DNA of 64,000 nucleotides from Streptomyces sulfonofaciens (GTDB taxonomy: Bacteria; Actinomycetota; Actinomycetes; Streptomycetales; Streptomycetaceae). The translations under genes were made by a program, and so were the position numbers. Position 1 is the first letter of the stretch. Every line of letters starts with the position of its first letter. Below the pieces are notes generated by a model that was not told where the DNA came from, searched no databases, and was given only the letters and a program-made list of their open reading frames with translations. Positions 43,881-53,567 of this stretch are shown piece after piece. The DNA lies in assembly GCF_014656295.1 (NCBI RefSeq), contig NZ_BNCD01000001.1, positions 310,001 to 374,000 of the forward strand, given 5' to 3'.

Positions 43881-46334
43881 CTACGCCTTCCTCGTCAGGT
43901 CGTAGAACGCCGCGTCGCCCACGGTGACCTTCCTGAAGGTGGCCTCCACCCAGGTGCTGATGTCCGAGGAGACGCGGCTCCCGCCCCGGCTGAAGCCGCC
44001 TTCGCCGCCGGCACGGCCGCCGAACGCCGTACGTCCCGTGCCCCCGGCGATGAAGTAGTGGATCCTCCCGTCCGCCACGTACGTCTTGAACTGCGCGAGG
44101 GTCGGTGACGGGTCGCTGCCGTTGAAGCCGCCGATCGCCATGACCGGGTCACCGGTGGCCAACTGGTAGCTGGCCGCGTTCTGCGAGCCGACGGCCGCGG
44201 CGGGCCAGGTGTACGCCCCGGCGTTCCGCTCCAGCAGGGCCGCGGCCGCCTCGGAGACCCTGGCACCGTCGAGCAGCCCGCCCATACCGCCGCCCCCACC
44301 ACCACGCGCGCCTCCGCGCATGCCGCCGCCCCGCGCGCCGCCGGGGCCGCCTGCCGCGCCCGAGCCACCCGGGAACCCGCCGGGGAACGGACCGTGGAAC
44401 GCACCGGACCCTGCGGCGTTCCCGCCCTGGCCGGTGCCCCGGGTCCGGCCCCGGCCGAACGGGCCCGACCGGCCTGCCGCGCCCCGCGGCAGGGCTGTCG
44501 CGCCCTCCGGCAGGGCCGCCGGCCCGGCCCAGCGGCCGCCGGGTGCCCCGCCGCGCCAACCGCCTCCGCCGCGGCCCATCACGGCGGCGCCGGGCGGGCC
44601 CGCCGTGACGATGGAGCCCGCGTGACCGGTCTCCACGGTGGTGAGGGTGTACGCCAACGGGCCCGCGAGGCAGGCCGCGAGACCGGCGCCGACCGCGGCG
44701 AGAGCCGCCCGCCGCGCCGTACGCCCGGTGGACGGCACCCGGAGCGCGGTACTCCCGGTGGATGCCACCCGGTCCGCGGTACTCCCGGTGGACGCCACCC
44801 GGTCCGCGGTGCTCCCGGCGGGTGCGGCCCCGGGCGCGTCCGGGCCCGGCCGGCCCGTCGTCCGGCCGCTCAGCGTCCGGCTGTCCATCGTCCGGCCTTC
44901 CATCGTCCGGCCGTTCACCATCTGGCTGTCCGCCATCTGGCTGTCCGCCATCTGACGGCCCGTCGTCCAGTGGCCCACCGCCGCGAGGCCGAGGGTGCCC
45001 GCGATGGCGCCCGCCAGCACCGCCCAGCGCAGCCAGGGCAGGTAGTCGGGAGTGCGGCCGAGCAGTACGAAGGACCACCAGCCGGTCAGCGCGACCGTGC
45101 CCGCGAGCACGAGCGGGGCCCAGCCCCGGGACCGCTCCTCCCAGAGCACCGTCGCACCCATGCCGACCAGCGCGGCCAGGTACGGCGCGAGCGCGACCGT
45201 GTAGTACTGGTGGAAGATCCCGGCCATGAAGCTGAAGACGGCGGCCGTCACCAGCAGCGAACCGCCCCAGGCGAGGAACGCCGCCCGTGCCGTGTCGGTC
45301 CGGGCGGTGCGCCGGGTCACCAGCAGGCCGGCGGCCAGCAGCACGAGCGCGGCCGGCAGCAGCCAGGAGATCTGGCCGCCGACCTCCGGGCCGAACATCC
45401 GGTCCAGGCCCGTGTCCCCCCAGTGCCCGCCGCCGCCCGGGCCGCCGCCTCCGCCGACGCTGCCGGTCTCGTCGCCGCTGATCCGTCCGAACCCGTTGTA
45501 GCCGAAGGTCAGTTCGAGGAACGAGTTGTGCTGCGAGCCGCCGATGTACGGACGGGACGACGCGGGCCACAGCTCCACCAGCGCGACCCACCAGCCGCCG
45601 GACACCACGAGGACCACCGTGGCGAGCAGCAGTTGGCCGAACCGCCGCAGGGGCCGCACCGGCGCACACACCGCGTACAGCAGCGCGAGCGGCGGCAGGA
45701 TGAGGAAGGCCTGGAGGGTCTTGACGAGGAAGGCGAGGCCGACCGCCGCCCCGGCCCACACCAGCCACCTCGTACGCCCCTGTTCCAGCGCCCGCAGCAC
45801 GCAGTACACGGTGACCGTCATCAGGAGCGCGAGCAGCGCGTCCGGGTTGTCGAACCGGAACATCAGGGCGGCCACCGGGGTCAGCGCGAAGGCCACCACC
45901 GCGAGGAGCCCGGCCGTCGCGCTGAAGCGGCGGCGCACCGCCGCGTGGAGCACGGCCGCGGTGGCCACGCCCATCAGCACCTGGGGCACCAGGATCTGCC
46001 AGGAGCCGAGTCCGAAGATCCGCACCGAGAGTGCCATGGGCCACAGCGCCGCGGGCGGCTTGTCGACGGTGATGGCGTTGGCGGCGTCCAGCGAACCGAA
46101 GAAGAATGCCTTCCAGCTCCGGCTGCCGGCCTGGGCGGCGGCGGCGTAGAAGGAGTTCGCGTATCCGGACGCGCTCAGGTTCCAGAGGTAGAGAAGGCCG
46201 GTGGCCAGCAGGGACAGCAGGAGGGCGGGCCGCGCCCACGCCGCGTCCCCGGGCCGGCCCCGCCACAGCCGGGCGAGGCGACCGGCGAGGCGACCGGTAC
46301 CGGTCGGGCGCAGGGCCGGGGAGCAGGTGGTCAT
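43881..46334 (-). CDS. GT39/ArnT-like membrane glycosyltransferase
   Basis: 817 residues. About 12-13 transmembrane helices occupy residues 35-500. The first periplasmic loop has SLDAANAITVDKPPAALWP (the DKPP motif of GT39-like mannosyl/arabinosyl transferases), and LMFRFDNPDALLALLMTV is typical. Residues about 510-680 are a variable linker with tandem peptides (QMADSQMA, GSTADRVAST) and Gly-rich runs, then a soluble C-terminal domain (LAQFKTYVADGRIHYFIAGG). It likely transfers polyprenyl-linked sugar to cell-envelope acceptors. ATG 46334 overlaps the stop of the GT2 gene (ATGA). Confidence 0.9.
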   Translation of the reverse strand: MTTCSPALRPTGTGRLAGRLARLWRGRPGDAAWARPALLLSLLATGLLYLWNLSASGYANSFYAAAAQAGSRSWKAFFFGSLDAANAITVDKPPAALWPMALSVRIFGLGSWQILVPQVLMGVATAAVLHAAVRRRFSATAGLLAVVAFALTPVAALMFRFDNPDALLALLMTVTVYCVLRALEQGRTRWLVWAGAAVGLAFLVKTLQAFLILPPLALLYAVCAPVRPLRRFGQLLLATVVLVVSGGWWVALVELWPASSRPYIGGSQHNSFLELTFGYNGFGRISGDETGSVGGGGGPGGGGHWGDTGLDRMFGPEVGGQISWLLPAALVLLAAGLLVTRRTARTDTARAAFLAWGGSLLVTAAVFSFMAGIFHQYYTVALAPYLAALVGMGATVLWEERSRGWAPLVLAGTVALTGWWSFVLLGRTPDYLPWLRWAVLAGAIAGTLGLAAVGHWTTGRQMADSQMADSQMVNGRTMEGRTMDSRTLSGRTTGRPGPDAPGAAPAGSTADRVASTGSTADRVASTGSTALRVPSTGRTARRAALAAVGAGLAACLAGPLAYTLTTVETGHAGSIVTAGPPGAAVMGRGGGGWRGGAPGGRWAGPAALPEGATALPRGAAGRSGPFGRGRTRGTGQGGNAAGSGAFHGPFPGGFPGGSGAAGGPGGARGGGMRGGARGGGGGGMGGLLDGARVSEAAAALLERNAGAYTWPAAAVGSQNAASYQLATGDPVMAIGGFNGSDPSPTLAQFKTYVADGRIHYFIAGGTGRTAFGGRAGGEGGFSRGGSRVSSDISTWVEATFRKVTVGDAAFYDLTRKA

Positions 46335-47998
46335 CGCGGAGTCCTCGGTTCGTGGTCGGTGGCCGGCGGCGCGGCCCACACGGGGGACGCGCCTTCGGGG
46401 GTGGCAGTGGGTGCGCCGGCTTCGGATGCGACGCCTTCGGGGGCGACGCCTTCGGGGGCGACGCCTTCGGGGGCGGCACCCTGGCGGAGTGCCCCGCCTG
46501 CGGACGACGGGGGCGCGGAAAGGCACGGCGACGTGGCCGGGGTGACGCGGTCCGGGCGGATCGGGACGGGCGGCTCAGGGCGGGCCTGGACCACGGGGGG
46601 CTCAGGGCGGGCCCGGACCGCGGGCTCATCACGGCGGGGGCGGTGGCGCGGTGCCTGGAGTACGGGCTGATCACGGTGGGCGTGGACGACGGGCGGCTCG
46701 TGACGGGCCTGAGCGACGGGCGGATCGCGGCGTTCCGCGAACACCCACGCCCGCATCAACAGGAACCGCAGCACGGTGGCCGCCAGGTTCGCGGCGACCA
46801 GCACCGCAAGCTCGGTGGAGTGCGGTGCATCGGCGCGCGCCGTGTGCAGCGCCGCGAGCGACCCGCTGGTCAGCGCGAGGCCGATGCCGAACACCACGAG
46901 GCCCTGCGCCTGGTGCCGCAGGGCACGTTCGCGTCCCCGCACCCCGAAGGTGAGCCGCCGGTTGGCCGCGGTGTTGGCGAGGGCGGAGACGAGCAGCGCC
47001 AGCGCGTTCGCGGCCTGTGCCCCGCAGAGGGTCCGGAAGGCGGAGTACAGCAGCAGGTAGCACGCGGTCGAGAGCACCCCGACGACGCAGAAGCCCACCA
47101 GTTGCCGGGCCAGCCCGCGGGGCACCCCGGCCAGCGCGCGGTCCCGCGGGTCGTCGCCGAACGGCCGGGCGAGCCGGTCCAGCGGCAACGCCCCCACCGC
47201 GAGCGCCCGCCCCACCCGCCAGACCCCTTTCAGGTCCTCGACTGCGGTGCGTACGAGGTGCACGGTCGAGTCCGGGTCGTCCACCCAGTCGACGGGCACC
47301 TCGTGGATCCGCAGCCCGGCGCGCTCGGCGAGCACCAGCATCTCGGTGTCGAAGAACCATCCGCAGTCCTCGACCAGCGGCAGCAGTTCCCTCGCCACCT
47401 CCCGTCTGATCGCCTTGAAGCCGCACTGCGCGTCGGAGAACCGGGCGGCCAGCGAGCCTCGCAGGATGAGGTTGTAGGCGCGGCTGACCAGCTCGCGCCG
47501 CGGCCCGCGCACCACCCGCGAACTGCGCGCCAGACGGGAGCCGATGGCCAGGTCGGAGTGGCCGGAGAGGAGCGGCGCGACCAGCGGCAGCAGCGCGTTG
47601 AGGTCGGTGGACAGGTCTACGTCCATGTAGGCGAGGACCGGTGCCTCGGATGCGGACCACGCGGTGCGCAGCGCCCGCCCGCGCCCCTTCTCCGCCAGCC
47701 GGACGCCGCGCACCCCAGGCACCGAGGCCGCGAGCCGGGCCGCGACCTGCGGGGTGCCGTCGGTGGAGGCGTTGTCCGCGATGGTGATGCCGAAGGGGTA
47801 GGGGAAGGTACGGGTGAGGTGCTCGTGGAGCCGCCGCACACAGGGTTCGAGGTCCTTCTCCTCGTTGTACACGGGTATCACGACGTCAAGCACGGCCGCG
47901 CCCGGCTCGTCCTCGCCTCCGGCCGGCACGTGCTCCCGCGCCGGCAGCGCCCCCGGGTGCCAGGGGGCGCGGGAGCCCGCAGAAGATTCGGTTCGCAT
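46331..47998 (-). CDS. GT2 polyprenyl-phosphate sugar transferase fused to GtrA domain
   Basis: 555 residues. Residues about 35-265 are a GT2 domain: LDVVIPVYNEEKDLEPCVRR, TIADNASTDGTPQVAARLA, LAYMDVDLSTDLNALLPLV (DxD), SDAQCGFKAIRREVARELLP and EVPVDWVDDPDSTVH. Residues about 300-420 form a four-helix GtrA membrane domain (ARQLVGFCVVGVLSTACYLL). The last 130 residues are Pro/Ala/His-rich repeats (APEGV). It probably makes polyprenyl-phosphate-hexose used by the GT39-like enzyme encoded next, with which it overlaps. ATG 47998. Confidence 0.92.
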   Translation of the reverse strand: MRTESSAGSRAPWHPGALPAREHVPAGGEDEPGAAVLDVVIPVYNEEKDLEPCVRRLHEHLTRTFPYPFGITIADNASTDGTPQVAARLAASVPGVRGVRLAEKGRGRALRTAWSASEAPVLAYMDVDLSTDLNALLPLVAPLLSGHSDLAIGSRLARSSRVVRGPRRELVSRAYNLILRGSLAARFSDAQCGFKAIRREVARELLPLVEDCGWFFDTEMLVLAERAGLRIHEVPVDWVDDPDSTVHLVRTAVEDLKGVWRVGRALAVGALPLDRLARPFGDDPRDRALAGVPRGLARQLVGFCVVGVLSTACYLLLYSAFRTLCGAQAANALALLVSALANTAANRRLTFGVRGRERALRHQAQGLVVFGIGLALTSGSLAALHTARADAPHSTELAVLVAANLAATVLRFLLMRAWVFAERRDPPVAQARHEPPVVHAHRDQPVLQAPRHRPRRDEPAVRARPEPPVVQARPEPPVPIRPDRVTPATSPCLSAPPSSAGGALRQGAAPEGVAPEGVAPEGVASEAGAPTATPEGASPVWAAPPATDHEPRTPR

Positions 47999-48258
47999 GG
48001 CTCAGACGTTCGCGACACGCGCTGTCAGGGGCGTGTGGCGAGGCTGTGGCGGGACTGTGAGTCGAAGCGCCGGGCAGGTTCGCTCCGGGCAGGCTCGCTC
48101 CGGACCGGCGGACCCGCGGACCGGCGGGCGGCGCGGCCGCGAGCGGGGCCCTCCCACGCCGACTCGGTACCGGTGCCGGTGGCCGGTACCGGTGCGCGAT
48201 CCGAGCCGGAGGCCGCCGGGCGGGGCCCGATCCGACCCGGGCCGCGAGTGGAGCACGC

Positions 48259-50295
48259 TCAGGCACCGGGGGCCGGACCCGGCGGCGCTGCGGGCGCGGC
48301 CCGTGGCGGATCGACGGCCGATGGCGTTTCGGCGGCCGGTGGCAGGTCGACGGCTGGTGGCACGTCGACGACCCGTGGCGTCTCGGCGACCACTGGCACG
48401 TCGACGACCCGTGGCGTCTCGGCGGCCCGTGGCACGTCGACGGCCAGAGGCGTTTCGGCGGCCGGGGCGCCGGGGTCCGTCACCGCGGGCAGGTGCACCG
48501 TGAAGACGGTACGGCCGGGCACGCTCCGGGCACCGACCGTGCCGCCGTGCGCCGTGGTGACGGCCTGCACGATCGCCAGGCCGAGGCCGGTGGACCCCGT
48601 GGCACCGGGGGCGGCGGACCCACCAGAGGCACCGGAAGTGCCGGGTACGACGGTTGCGGCGGGTACGGCCCCGTCCGCACCGGCTCCCCCGCCCGCCCGC
48701 GCCCGGGAGGCGTCCCCGCGGGCGAAGCGTTCGAAGACGTGCGGCAGCAGGGCGGGCGGGATACCGGGGCCGTCGTCCTCGACGTCCAGCCGCACCCACG
48801 GCCCCTCCCGCTGCACGCGCGCCGTGACGGTGGTACCGGGCGGGGTGTGCGTTCGGGCGTTGGCGAGGAGGTTGAGCAGGACCTGGTGGAGCCGGGCCGG
48901 ATCACCGGTCACCAGCATGGGCTCGTCCGGCAGGTCGAGCCGCCAGGCATGGCCCGCACCGGCCGCCCGGGCGTCGCTCAGCGCGTCCACCACGATCGGT
49001 GAGAGATCGGTGCTCTCAGACGAGAGCGGCCGTCCCGCGTCGAGCCGGGCGAGCAGCAGCAGATCCTCCACGAGCCCCGACATCCTGCGCGCCTCGGACT
49101 CGATCCGGCGCAGCGCGTGCCGGGTGTCGGGACCGGCCTCCTCGCTTCCGCGCCGGGTCAGTTCGGCATAGCCGCGGATGGAGGCCAACGGGGTGCGCAG
49201 CTCGTGGCTGGCGTCGGCGACGAACCTGCGGACGCGCGTCTCGCTCCGCTGCCGTGCGTCCAGCGCCTCGTGCACATGGTCGAGCATCCGGTTGAGGGCC
49301 GCGCCGACCTGCCCGACCTCGGTGGCCGGATCCGCCTCGGCGTCCGGCACGCGCTCGTGGAGGGCGACCTCACCGCGGTGCAGGGGGAGTTCGGAGACGC
49401 GGGTGGCGGTCGCCGCGACCCGGCGCAGCGGGCGCAGGGCCATGCCGACCGCGGCGGCACCCGCGAGGGAGGCCGCGATGAGGCCGGCACCGGTGACGCT
49501 CACCTCGACCGCGATCAGGGTCTGCAGCGTGTTGGTCACCCGGTCGGTGGGCAGCCCGACGAGGAAGGAGCCGCGTTCGCCGGAGACGGCCGCCACCCGG
49601 TACTCGCCGAGGACCGGCACGTCCACGGTGTGCGGCCTGCCGTCCTCGGCGACGGTACCGAGCGCGGCCGCCTGCGCATCGGTGAGCGGTGCGGCGTGCG
49701 CCTGACCGCTGGAGCGGTCCGCCCGCCGCTCCTCGCTGACGACGGCCCTGGCGATGGCGCCGTGGCCGTCCAGGACGGCACCCACGGTGCCGAGTTCCTG
49801 GGGCCCCTTGCTGACGAAGTCCAGCGGGTCGCGGCGCGGCAGCTCGGCGCCGGGCGGCGGCCCCGGTGGCCGCTCGCTCCGGGACGCGAACACCCGCGGT
49901 CCCGTCGCCCGCATCCCCAGTTCCCCGAGTTGTCCGTCCAACTGCTCGTAGAGGTGGGACCGCAGCGCGATGGTGGTGACGGTGCCGATCACCGCGCAGA
50001 CGACGGCGATCAGGGTGACCGCGGCGACGACGAGCCGGGTCCGCAGCGACCGCCTCCGCAGTGGCCGCCGCCCCGTGAGCCGTGCCCACGGCCGACGCGC
50101 GCGGGGTGTCCCCTCCCCGGGCGTGTCCCCGTCCCGCGCGGGCGGCCGCCGGCCCACATCCGGCAGCCGCCCCGCACCAGGCGGCCGTTCCGCATCCGGC
50201 GGCCGACCCGCATCCGGCAGCCGGCCCACATCCGGCAGCCGTCCATCACCGCCGCGAGCGGGAGGCGCCTGTCCGCCACCCCCGCCGTCCGTCAC
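48259..50295 (-). CDS. Two-component sensor histidine kinase
   Basis: 678 residues. A repetitive cytoplasmic lead (RLPDVGRLPDAGRPP) is followed by TM1 at about 88-110, a sensor domain of about 145 residues outside, TM2 at about 258-285, HAMP, then the H box ADASHELRTPLASIRGYAEL with H364, N box LNLLANARTH, G1 DDGPGIPPALLPHVFERF and G2 GSTGLGLAIVQAV. A Gly/Pro-rich insert lies between G1 and G2, and the tail is repetitive (ETPRVVDVP). GTG 50295 overlaps the regulator's stop. Signal unknown. Confidence 0.92.
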   Translation of the reverse strand: MTDGGGGGQAPPARGGDGRLPDVGRLPDAGRPPDAERPPGAGRLPDVGRRPPARDGDTPGEGTPRARRPWARLTGRRPLRRRSLRTRLVVAAVTLIAVVCAVIGTVTTIALRSHLYEQLDGQLGELGMRATGPRVFASRSERPPGPPPGAELPRRDPLDFVSKGPQELGTVGAVLDGHGAIARAVVSEERRADRSSGQAHAAPLTDAQAAALGTVAEDGRPHTVDVPVLGEYRVAAVSGERGSFLVGLPTDRVTNTLQTLIAVEVSVTGAGLIAASLAGAAAVGMALRPLRRVAATATRVSELPLHRGEVALHERVPDAEADPATEVGQVGAALNRMLDHVHEALDARQRSETRVRRFVADASHELRTPLASIRGYAELTRRGSEEAGPDTRHALRRIESEARRMSGLVEDLLLLARLDAGRPLSSESTDLSPIVVDALSDARAAGAGHAWRLDLPDEPMLVTGDPARLHQVLLNLLANARTHTPPGTTVTARVQREGPWVRLDVEDDGPGIPPALLPHVFERFARGDASRARAGGGAGADGAVPAATVVPGTSGASGGSAAPGATGSTGLGLAIVQAVTTAHGGTVGARSVPGRTVFTVHLPAVTDPGAPAAETPLAVDVPRAAETPRVVDVPVVAETPRVVDVPPAVDLPPAAETPSAVDPPRAAPAAPPGPAPGA

Positions 50296-51038
50296 GCCGC
50301 GACGGCAGGCTTGATCAGGTAGCCGGCACCGCGGCGCGTGTGGATCATGGGCTCGCGGCCGGCGTCGATCTTCCGCCGCAGGTACGAGATGTACAGCTCG
50401 ACGACGTTGGCCTGCCCCCCGAAGTCGTACGACCACACCCGGTCGAGGATCTGCGCCTTGCTCAGTACCCGGCGCGGGTTGCGCATCAGGAAGCGCAGCA
50501 GCTCGAACTCGGTGGCGGTCAGGTGGATGCCGGTACCGCCCCGGCTCACCTCGTGGCTGTCCTCGTCCAGGACCAGGTCCCCGACGACGAGGGTGGAGTC
50601 GCTGCGCCGGTCGGCCGCACCCGAGCGCCGGATCAGCCCGCGCAGCCGGGCGACGACCTCCTCCAGGCTGAACGGCTTGGTCACGTAGTCGTCCCCGCCC
50701 GCCGTCAGACCGGCGATGCGGTCCTCGACGGCGTCCTTCGCCGTCAGGAACAGCACCGGCACGTCGGGCAGTTCACGACGGAGCCGGCCGAGGACGGACA
50801 GGCCGTCCATGTCCGGCAGCATCATGTCGAGCACGACGGCGTCCGGCCGGAAGGAACGCGCGGTCCGCACCGCGCCCGATCCGTCCCCCGCACTGCGGAT
50901 CTGCCAGCCCTCGTAGCGCAGGGCCATGGACAGCAGATCGGTGATCGACGCCTCGTCGTCCACGACTAGCACCCGGACGGGCCTCCCGTCCGGCCTGAGC
51001 AGTTCGGTACGCCTCTGGGGCGAGGTGGTCGCGGTCAT
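50292..51038 (-). CDS. OmpR-family response regulator
   Basis: 248 residues. Receiver domain: acidic pair VVDDEAS (D27-D28), phospho-acceptor D71 in AVVLDMMLPD, T99 and K121 in YVTKPFS. The C-terminal winged helix ends in VVELYISYLRRKIDA and IHTRRGAGYLIKP. It pairs with the histidine kinase whose start overlaps its stop. ATG 51038. Genes for two envelope glycosyltransferases lie just beyond the kinase and may be targets. Confidence 0.95.
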   Translation of the reverse strand: MTATTSPQRRTELLRPDGRPVRVLVVDDEASITDLLSMALRYEGWQIRSAGDGSGAVRTARSFRPDAVVLDMMLPDMDGLSVLGRLRRELPDVPVLFLTAKDAVEDRIAGLTAGGDDYVTKPFSLEEVVARLRGLIRRSGAADRRSDSTLVVGDLVLDEDSHEVSRGGTGIHLTATEFELLRFLMRNPRRVLSKAQILDRVWSYDFGGQANVVELYISYLRRKIDAGREPMIHTRRGAGYLIKPAVAA

Positions 51039-51207
51039 GCCCCTACGGTCGGCGGCCCGCGTGAAGGGGACCTTGGCCTTGTCTGTGAATTCCCTGAGAA
51101 AACGCGACGGCGCCCGGGAGACGGTCACCGCCCTCTTCGTCCTCTGCGTCGCCCTCTTCGACCGGCCGTCCGTCTGTCTCATCGCCGCGGGCTCGGCCCT
51201 CGGCGGC

Positions 51208-51422
51208 GGACTCGGCAGCGGACTCGGCAGCGGACTCGGCGCCCGCGCCGGACGCCGCCTCGGCCCCGGTGCCCTGCGCCGGCCCATCGTGACGGTGGGC
51301 ACGCCGGCACTGGTCCGGCTCCTCCGGGGCCGGCGGCAGGGCACCCCCGCCGACCTCCCCGTCTCCCCGCCTCCCCATCACCCCGCCTCCCCGCCTCCCC
51401 GCCTCCCCGCCTCCCCGCCTCC
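51208..51422. repeat. Two tandem arrays upstream of the response regulator
   Basis: GGACTCGGCAGC repeats three times at 51208-51240, and an 8-bp unit GCCTCCCC repeats with slight variation over 51361-51422. The 470 nt from 51039 to 51508 hold no supported gene; the part nearest 51039 (AATTCCCTGAGAAAA) is the likely promoter of the two-component operon. Confidence 0.7.
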
Positions 51423-51508
51423 ATGGGCGCAGGAAGCGAGCCGGACGTCCGCTGCGGCGGCATGGCCATGCGTCCACGACGGCAGTCTGCGCGGCCGTGC
51501 GCACCGCC

Positions 51509-51952
51509 CTACCCGAAGCGCCGTACGTACCTGCGCTGCCACGGTGTTTCCACGGCCCGGCGGGCGTAGTGCGCGCGGACGTAGTCCACGGCCCGGTCCG
51601 CGGGCACGCCGTCCAGAACGGCCAGGCAGGCCAGTGCCGTGCCGGTCCTGCCGTAACCCCCGCCGCAGGCGACCTCGACCCGCTGCTCCCCGGCCCGCCG
51701 CCACACCTCCCGGAACGCCTCGGCCGCCGCGCCGCGGTCCGCAGGCAGACGGAAGTCGGGCCAGCGCAGCCATCGGCTCTCCCAGTCGACGGGCACCGGC
51801 TCACGGCCCAGCAGATACAGCCCGAAGTCCGGCGCAGGCCCGTCCGGCAGCGGCCGCCGCAACCCCCGCCCCCGCACCAGCCGCCCCGACGGCAGCCTCA
51901 GCACACCGACGGCCCCCGGCTCCCAGGCACCGCTCCTCATCTCAGCGCTCAC
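51509..51952 (-). CDS. Protein-tyrosine-phosphatase-like protein
   Basis: 147 residues. The P-loop reads VEVACGGGYGRTGTALACLA, which gives the CX5R signature (C-GGGYG-R-T) of Cys-dependent phosphatases, and DWESRWLRWPDFRLPAD supplies a WPD-loop-like segment. It is shorter than classical PTPs and resembles a dual-specificity type. GTG 51952 with TACCCT at -10 spacing suggests a leaderless message; ATG 51940 is an alternative. Phosphatase activity on protein or phosphoinositide is inferred. Confidence 0.8.
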   Translation of the reverse strand: MSAEMRSGAWEPGAVGVLRLPSGRLVRGRGLRRPLPDGPAPDFGLYLLGREPVPVDWESRWLRWPDFRLPADRGAAAEAFREVWRRAGEQRVEVACGGGYGRTGTALACLAVLDGVPADRAVDYVRAHYARRAVETPWQRRYVRRFG

Positions 51953-52078
51953 GGGCGCGAGGGTAGCCGCGGAGCGGTTCGGCCGGACGGCTCCGGTCGG
52001 CACCTGCGCCTTTGAACAGCTACCCACCGGCTGCCCGACCGGGTGTGCCCGGCCGCGCCGCCCACCGTGCACCTTCCA

Positions 52079-52156
52079 CCGCTCTGCCACCGCCCCCTCC
52101 CACCGTCCGTACTCTTTAGCCGCTCTGCCACCGCCCCCTCCCGCCATCCGTACTCT
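52079..52156. repeat. Duplicated 37-bp element
   Basis: A 37-bp unit beginning CCGCTCTGCCACCGCCCCCT and ending CCGTACTCT occurs at 52079-52115 and 52120-52156 with two differences. Each copy ends in TACTCT, a possible -10 box, so the duplication may double the promoter of the PPOX gene at 52216. Confidence 0.6.
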
Positions 52157-52215
52157 CCGGCCGTGTCCGCCCGCCGTGAGCGGGGTGACGTTCACCGGGC
52201 GGGTACGTTCGTCCC

Positions 52216-52635
52216 GTGGACCTGTCTCCCGCCGAAGCCCGCGACCGCTTCGCCTGCGCCCCGGTCGCCCGGCTGGCCACGGCGGACCCGGCCGGCGTAC
52301 CGCACCTCGTACCGATGACCTTCGCGGTGCGCGGCGACACGGTCCACTCCGCGGTCGACCACAAGCCCAAGCGCACCTCCCACCTGCGCCGGCTGCGGAA
52401 CATCGCGGCCAACCCCAGGGTGACGGTCCTCGTGGACCACTACACCGACGACTGGTCGTCCCTGTGGTGGGTGCGAGCCGACGGCCACGCCGAGATCTGG
52501 CACTCCGGAGAGCCCCGCCTTCGCGCCCTGGCGCTGCTGCGCGGCAAGTACCACCAGTACGCCGAGACACCACCCACCGGGCCGGTGATCACCATTCGCG
52601 TCGACGCCTGGCGCGGGTGGACGTCGGCCGGCTGA
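52216..52635 (+). CDS. PPOX-class F420-dependent oxidoreductase, TIGR03668-like
   Basis: 139 residues. DLSPAEARDRFACAPVARLA, AGVPHLVPMTFAVRGDTVHS, DHKPKRTSHLRRLRNIAANP and VLVDHYTDDWSSLWWVRADG are the conserved segments of this F420-binding subgroup. GTG 52216 is the start by similarity. The substrate is unknown. Third such protein in the window, each from a different subfamily. Confidence 0.9.
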   Translation: MDLSPAEARDRFACAPVARLATADPAGVPHLVPMTFAVRGDTVHSAVDHKPKRTSHLRRLRNIAANPRVTVLVDHYTDDWSSLWWVRADGHAEIWHSGEPRLRALALLRGKYHQYAETPPTGPVITIRVDAWRGWTSAG

Positions 52636-52853
52636 ACCCGGCGCCCGAACCCCCGGGCCCGGAGCCCGCCGCCCGGCCCCGGGAACCCGCAGCCCGCCCA
52701 CCGGGCTCCGCCACTCCCCGCACCGAGCCCCCCGCACACCGCTCGCGCCCGCACCGGCCCCACCGCCCGCACCACGCACACGGCTCACCTACGGGAACGC
52801 CGACCCACCACCAACACAGCACCACCCCGTATGCCCTACTTGACCCGCTTGAC

Positions 52854-52973
52854 CTACTTACCTGGATCGTCCGCCCAGCGAATCAAGTAGTAGGGCCCGT
52901 AGACCATGCCCCAGACCAGGACGGCGGCCCCCGCCGTCAGCACGATGATCGCGATCTTCCATCGTCGTGACAC
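52854..52973 (-). CDS. 39-residue membrane protein
   Basis: GTG 52973 with GGAGGGAGAGG upstream starts SRRWKIAIIVLTAGAAVLVW, a single transmembrane helix, ending YYLIRWADDPGK. Size, charge pattern and ribosome site support a real small membrane protein. Function unknown. Confidence 0.6.
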   Translation of the reverse strand: MSRRWKIAIIVLTAGAAVLVWGMVYGPYYLIRWADDPGK

Positions 52974-53214
52974 GTACCTCTCCCTCCGAGTGACCCTTGC
53001 CGGGTCGCAACTCCGGTCACGGAACAGGAAGCCTCGCCACTGCCGTCCGGTTCCACCGGAGGTCGAATCGGGCACCGGTCCCGGCTCCGCCCTCGGCGGA
53101 CCGCCGCGACGAGGGGCGAGGAACGAGGCGCAAGGAACGAGGGATGAGGAACGAGGCGCGAGGGGGATCCATGCATGGGCGGGTGACGAGGGGCGGCGGG
53201 CCACCGAGAAACGC

Positions 53215-53244
53215 CAGGGGCCCCGGATCACTCCGGGGCCCCTG
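53215..53244. terminator. Original terminator of tRNA-Arg, displaced by the island
   Basis: A perfect 12-bp stem with loop ATCACT. The same loop occurs in the hairpin at 62847-62880 next to the intact tRNA-Arg. The short spacing to the tRNA 3' fragment is the same in both places, so this one probably served the tRNA before the island inserted. Confidence 0.7.
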
Positions 53245-53250
53245 ACCTAC

Positions 53251-53294
53251 TGTGCACTCGGCAGGATTCGAACCTGCAACCTTCTGATCCGTAG
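53251..53294. repeat. Island border: 44-bp copy of the tRNA-Arg 3' half
   Basis: Identical over 44 bp to 62887-62930, which covers the T arm, variable loop and anticodon stem end of tRNA-Arg(ACG). It reads as an att site left when an element inserted into the tRNA gene. The rest of the tRNA is absent here. Confidence 0.9.
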
Positions 53295-53380
53295 GATCGG
53301 GCAGGACGCTGAGCGGGGACCCTGCCTTCTGCCGGAATGATCGCTGACGCTCGTGATCGCCGGTTTGCATGTGCGGTCGT

Positions 53381-53400
53381 TGCCGTCAGCGGTGCCGTCA
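53381..53400. promoter_or_regulatory. Paired TGCCGTCA motif near the left border
   Basis: TGCCGTCA occurs at 53381 and 53393. The same pair occurs near the right border at 62816 and 62829. Placement just inside both att sites fits integrase arm-type binding sites. Confidence 0.5.
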
Positions 53401-53567
53401 GCGGCCTGCCCCCTACCTTGCCCCGGCTGGCCGCGCCCGGCAGCGCTGCGTGCGTGCCGGCTGAGGTAGGCAGCCCTCCGTGGCTGAGATGGTCAGCAGC
53501 GGCCGGCCACGGATCGAGCTACAACAAGCCCATCTCGGTTGTCACACCTCGCAGTTACTCTGAAGCA

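Noticed and set aside
41015..46670. Long open frames antisense to the MFS and GT39-like genes (including a 758-residue one)
   Set aside because: Mirror frames of real genes with low-complexity peptides and no domains.
53263..53567. N-terminal extension of the nuclease-STAND frame, starting at ATG 53337
   Set aside because: It begins at the displaced tRNA fragment, where antisense tRNA reads as CALGRIRTCNLLIR, a well-known artefact. Coding character begins at ATG 53568.
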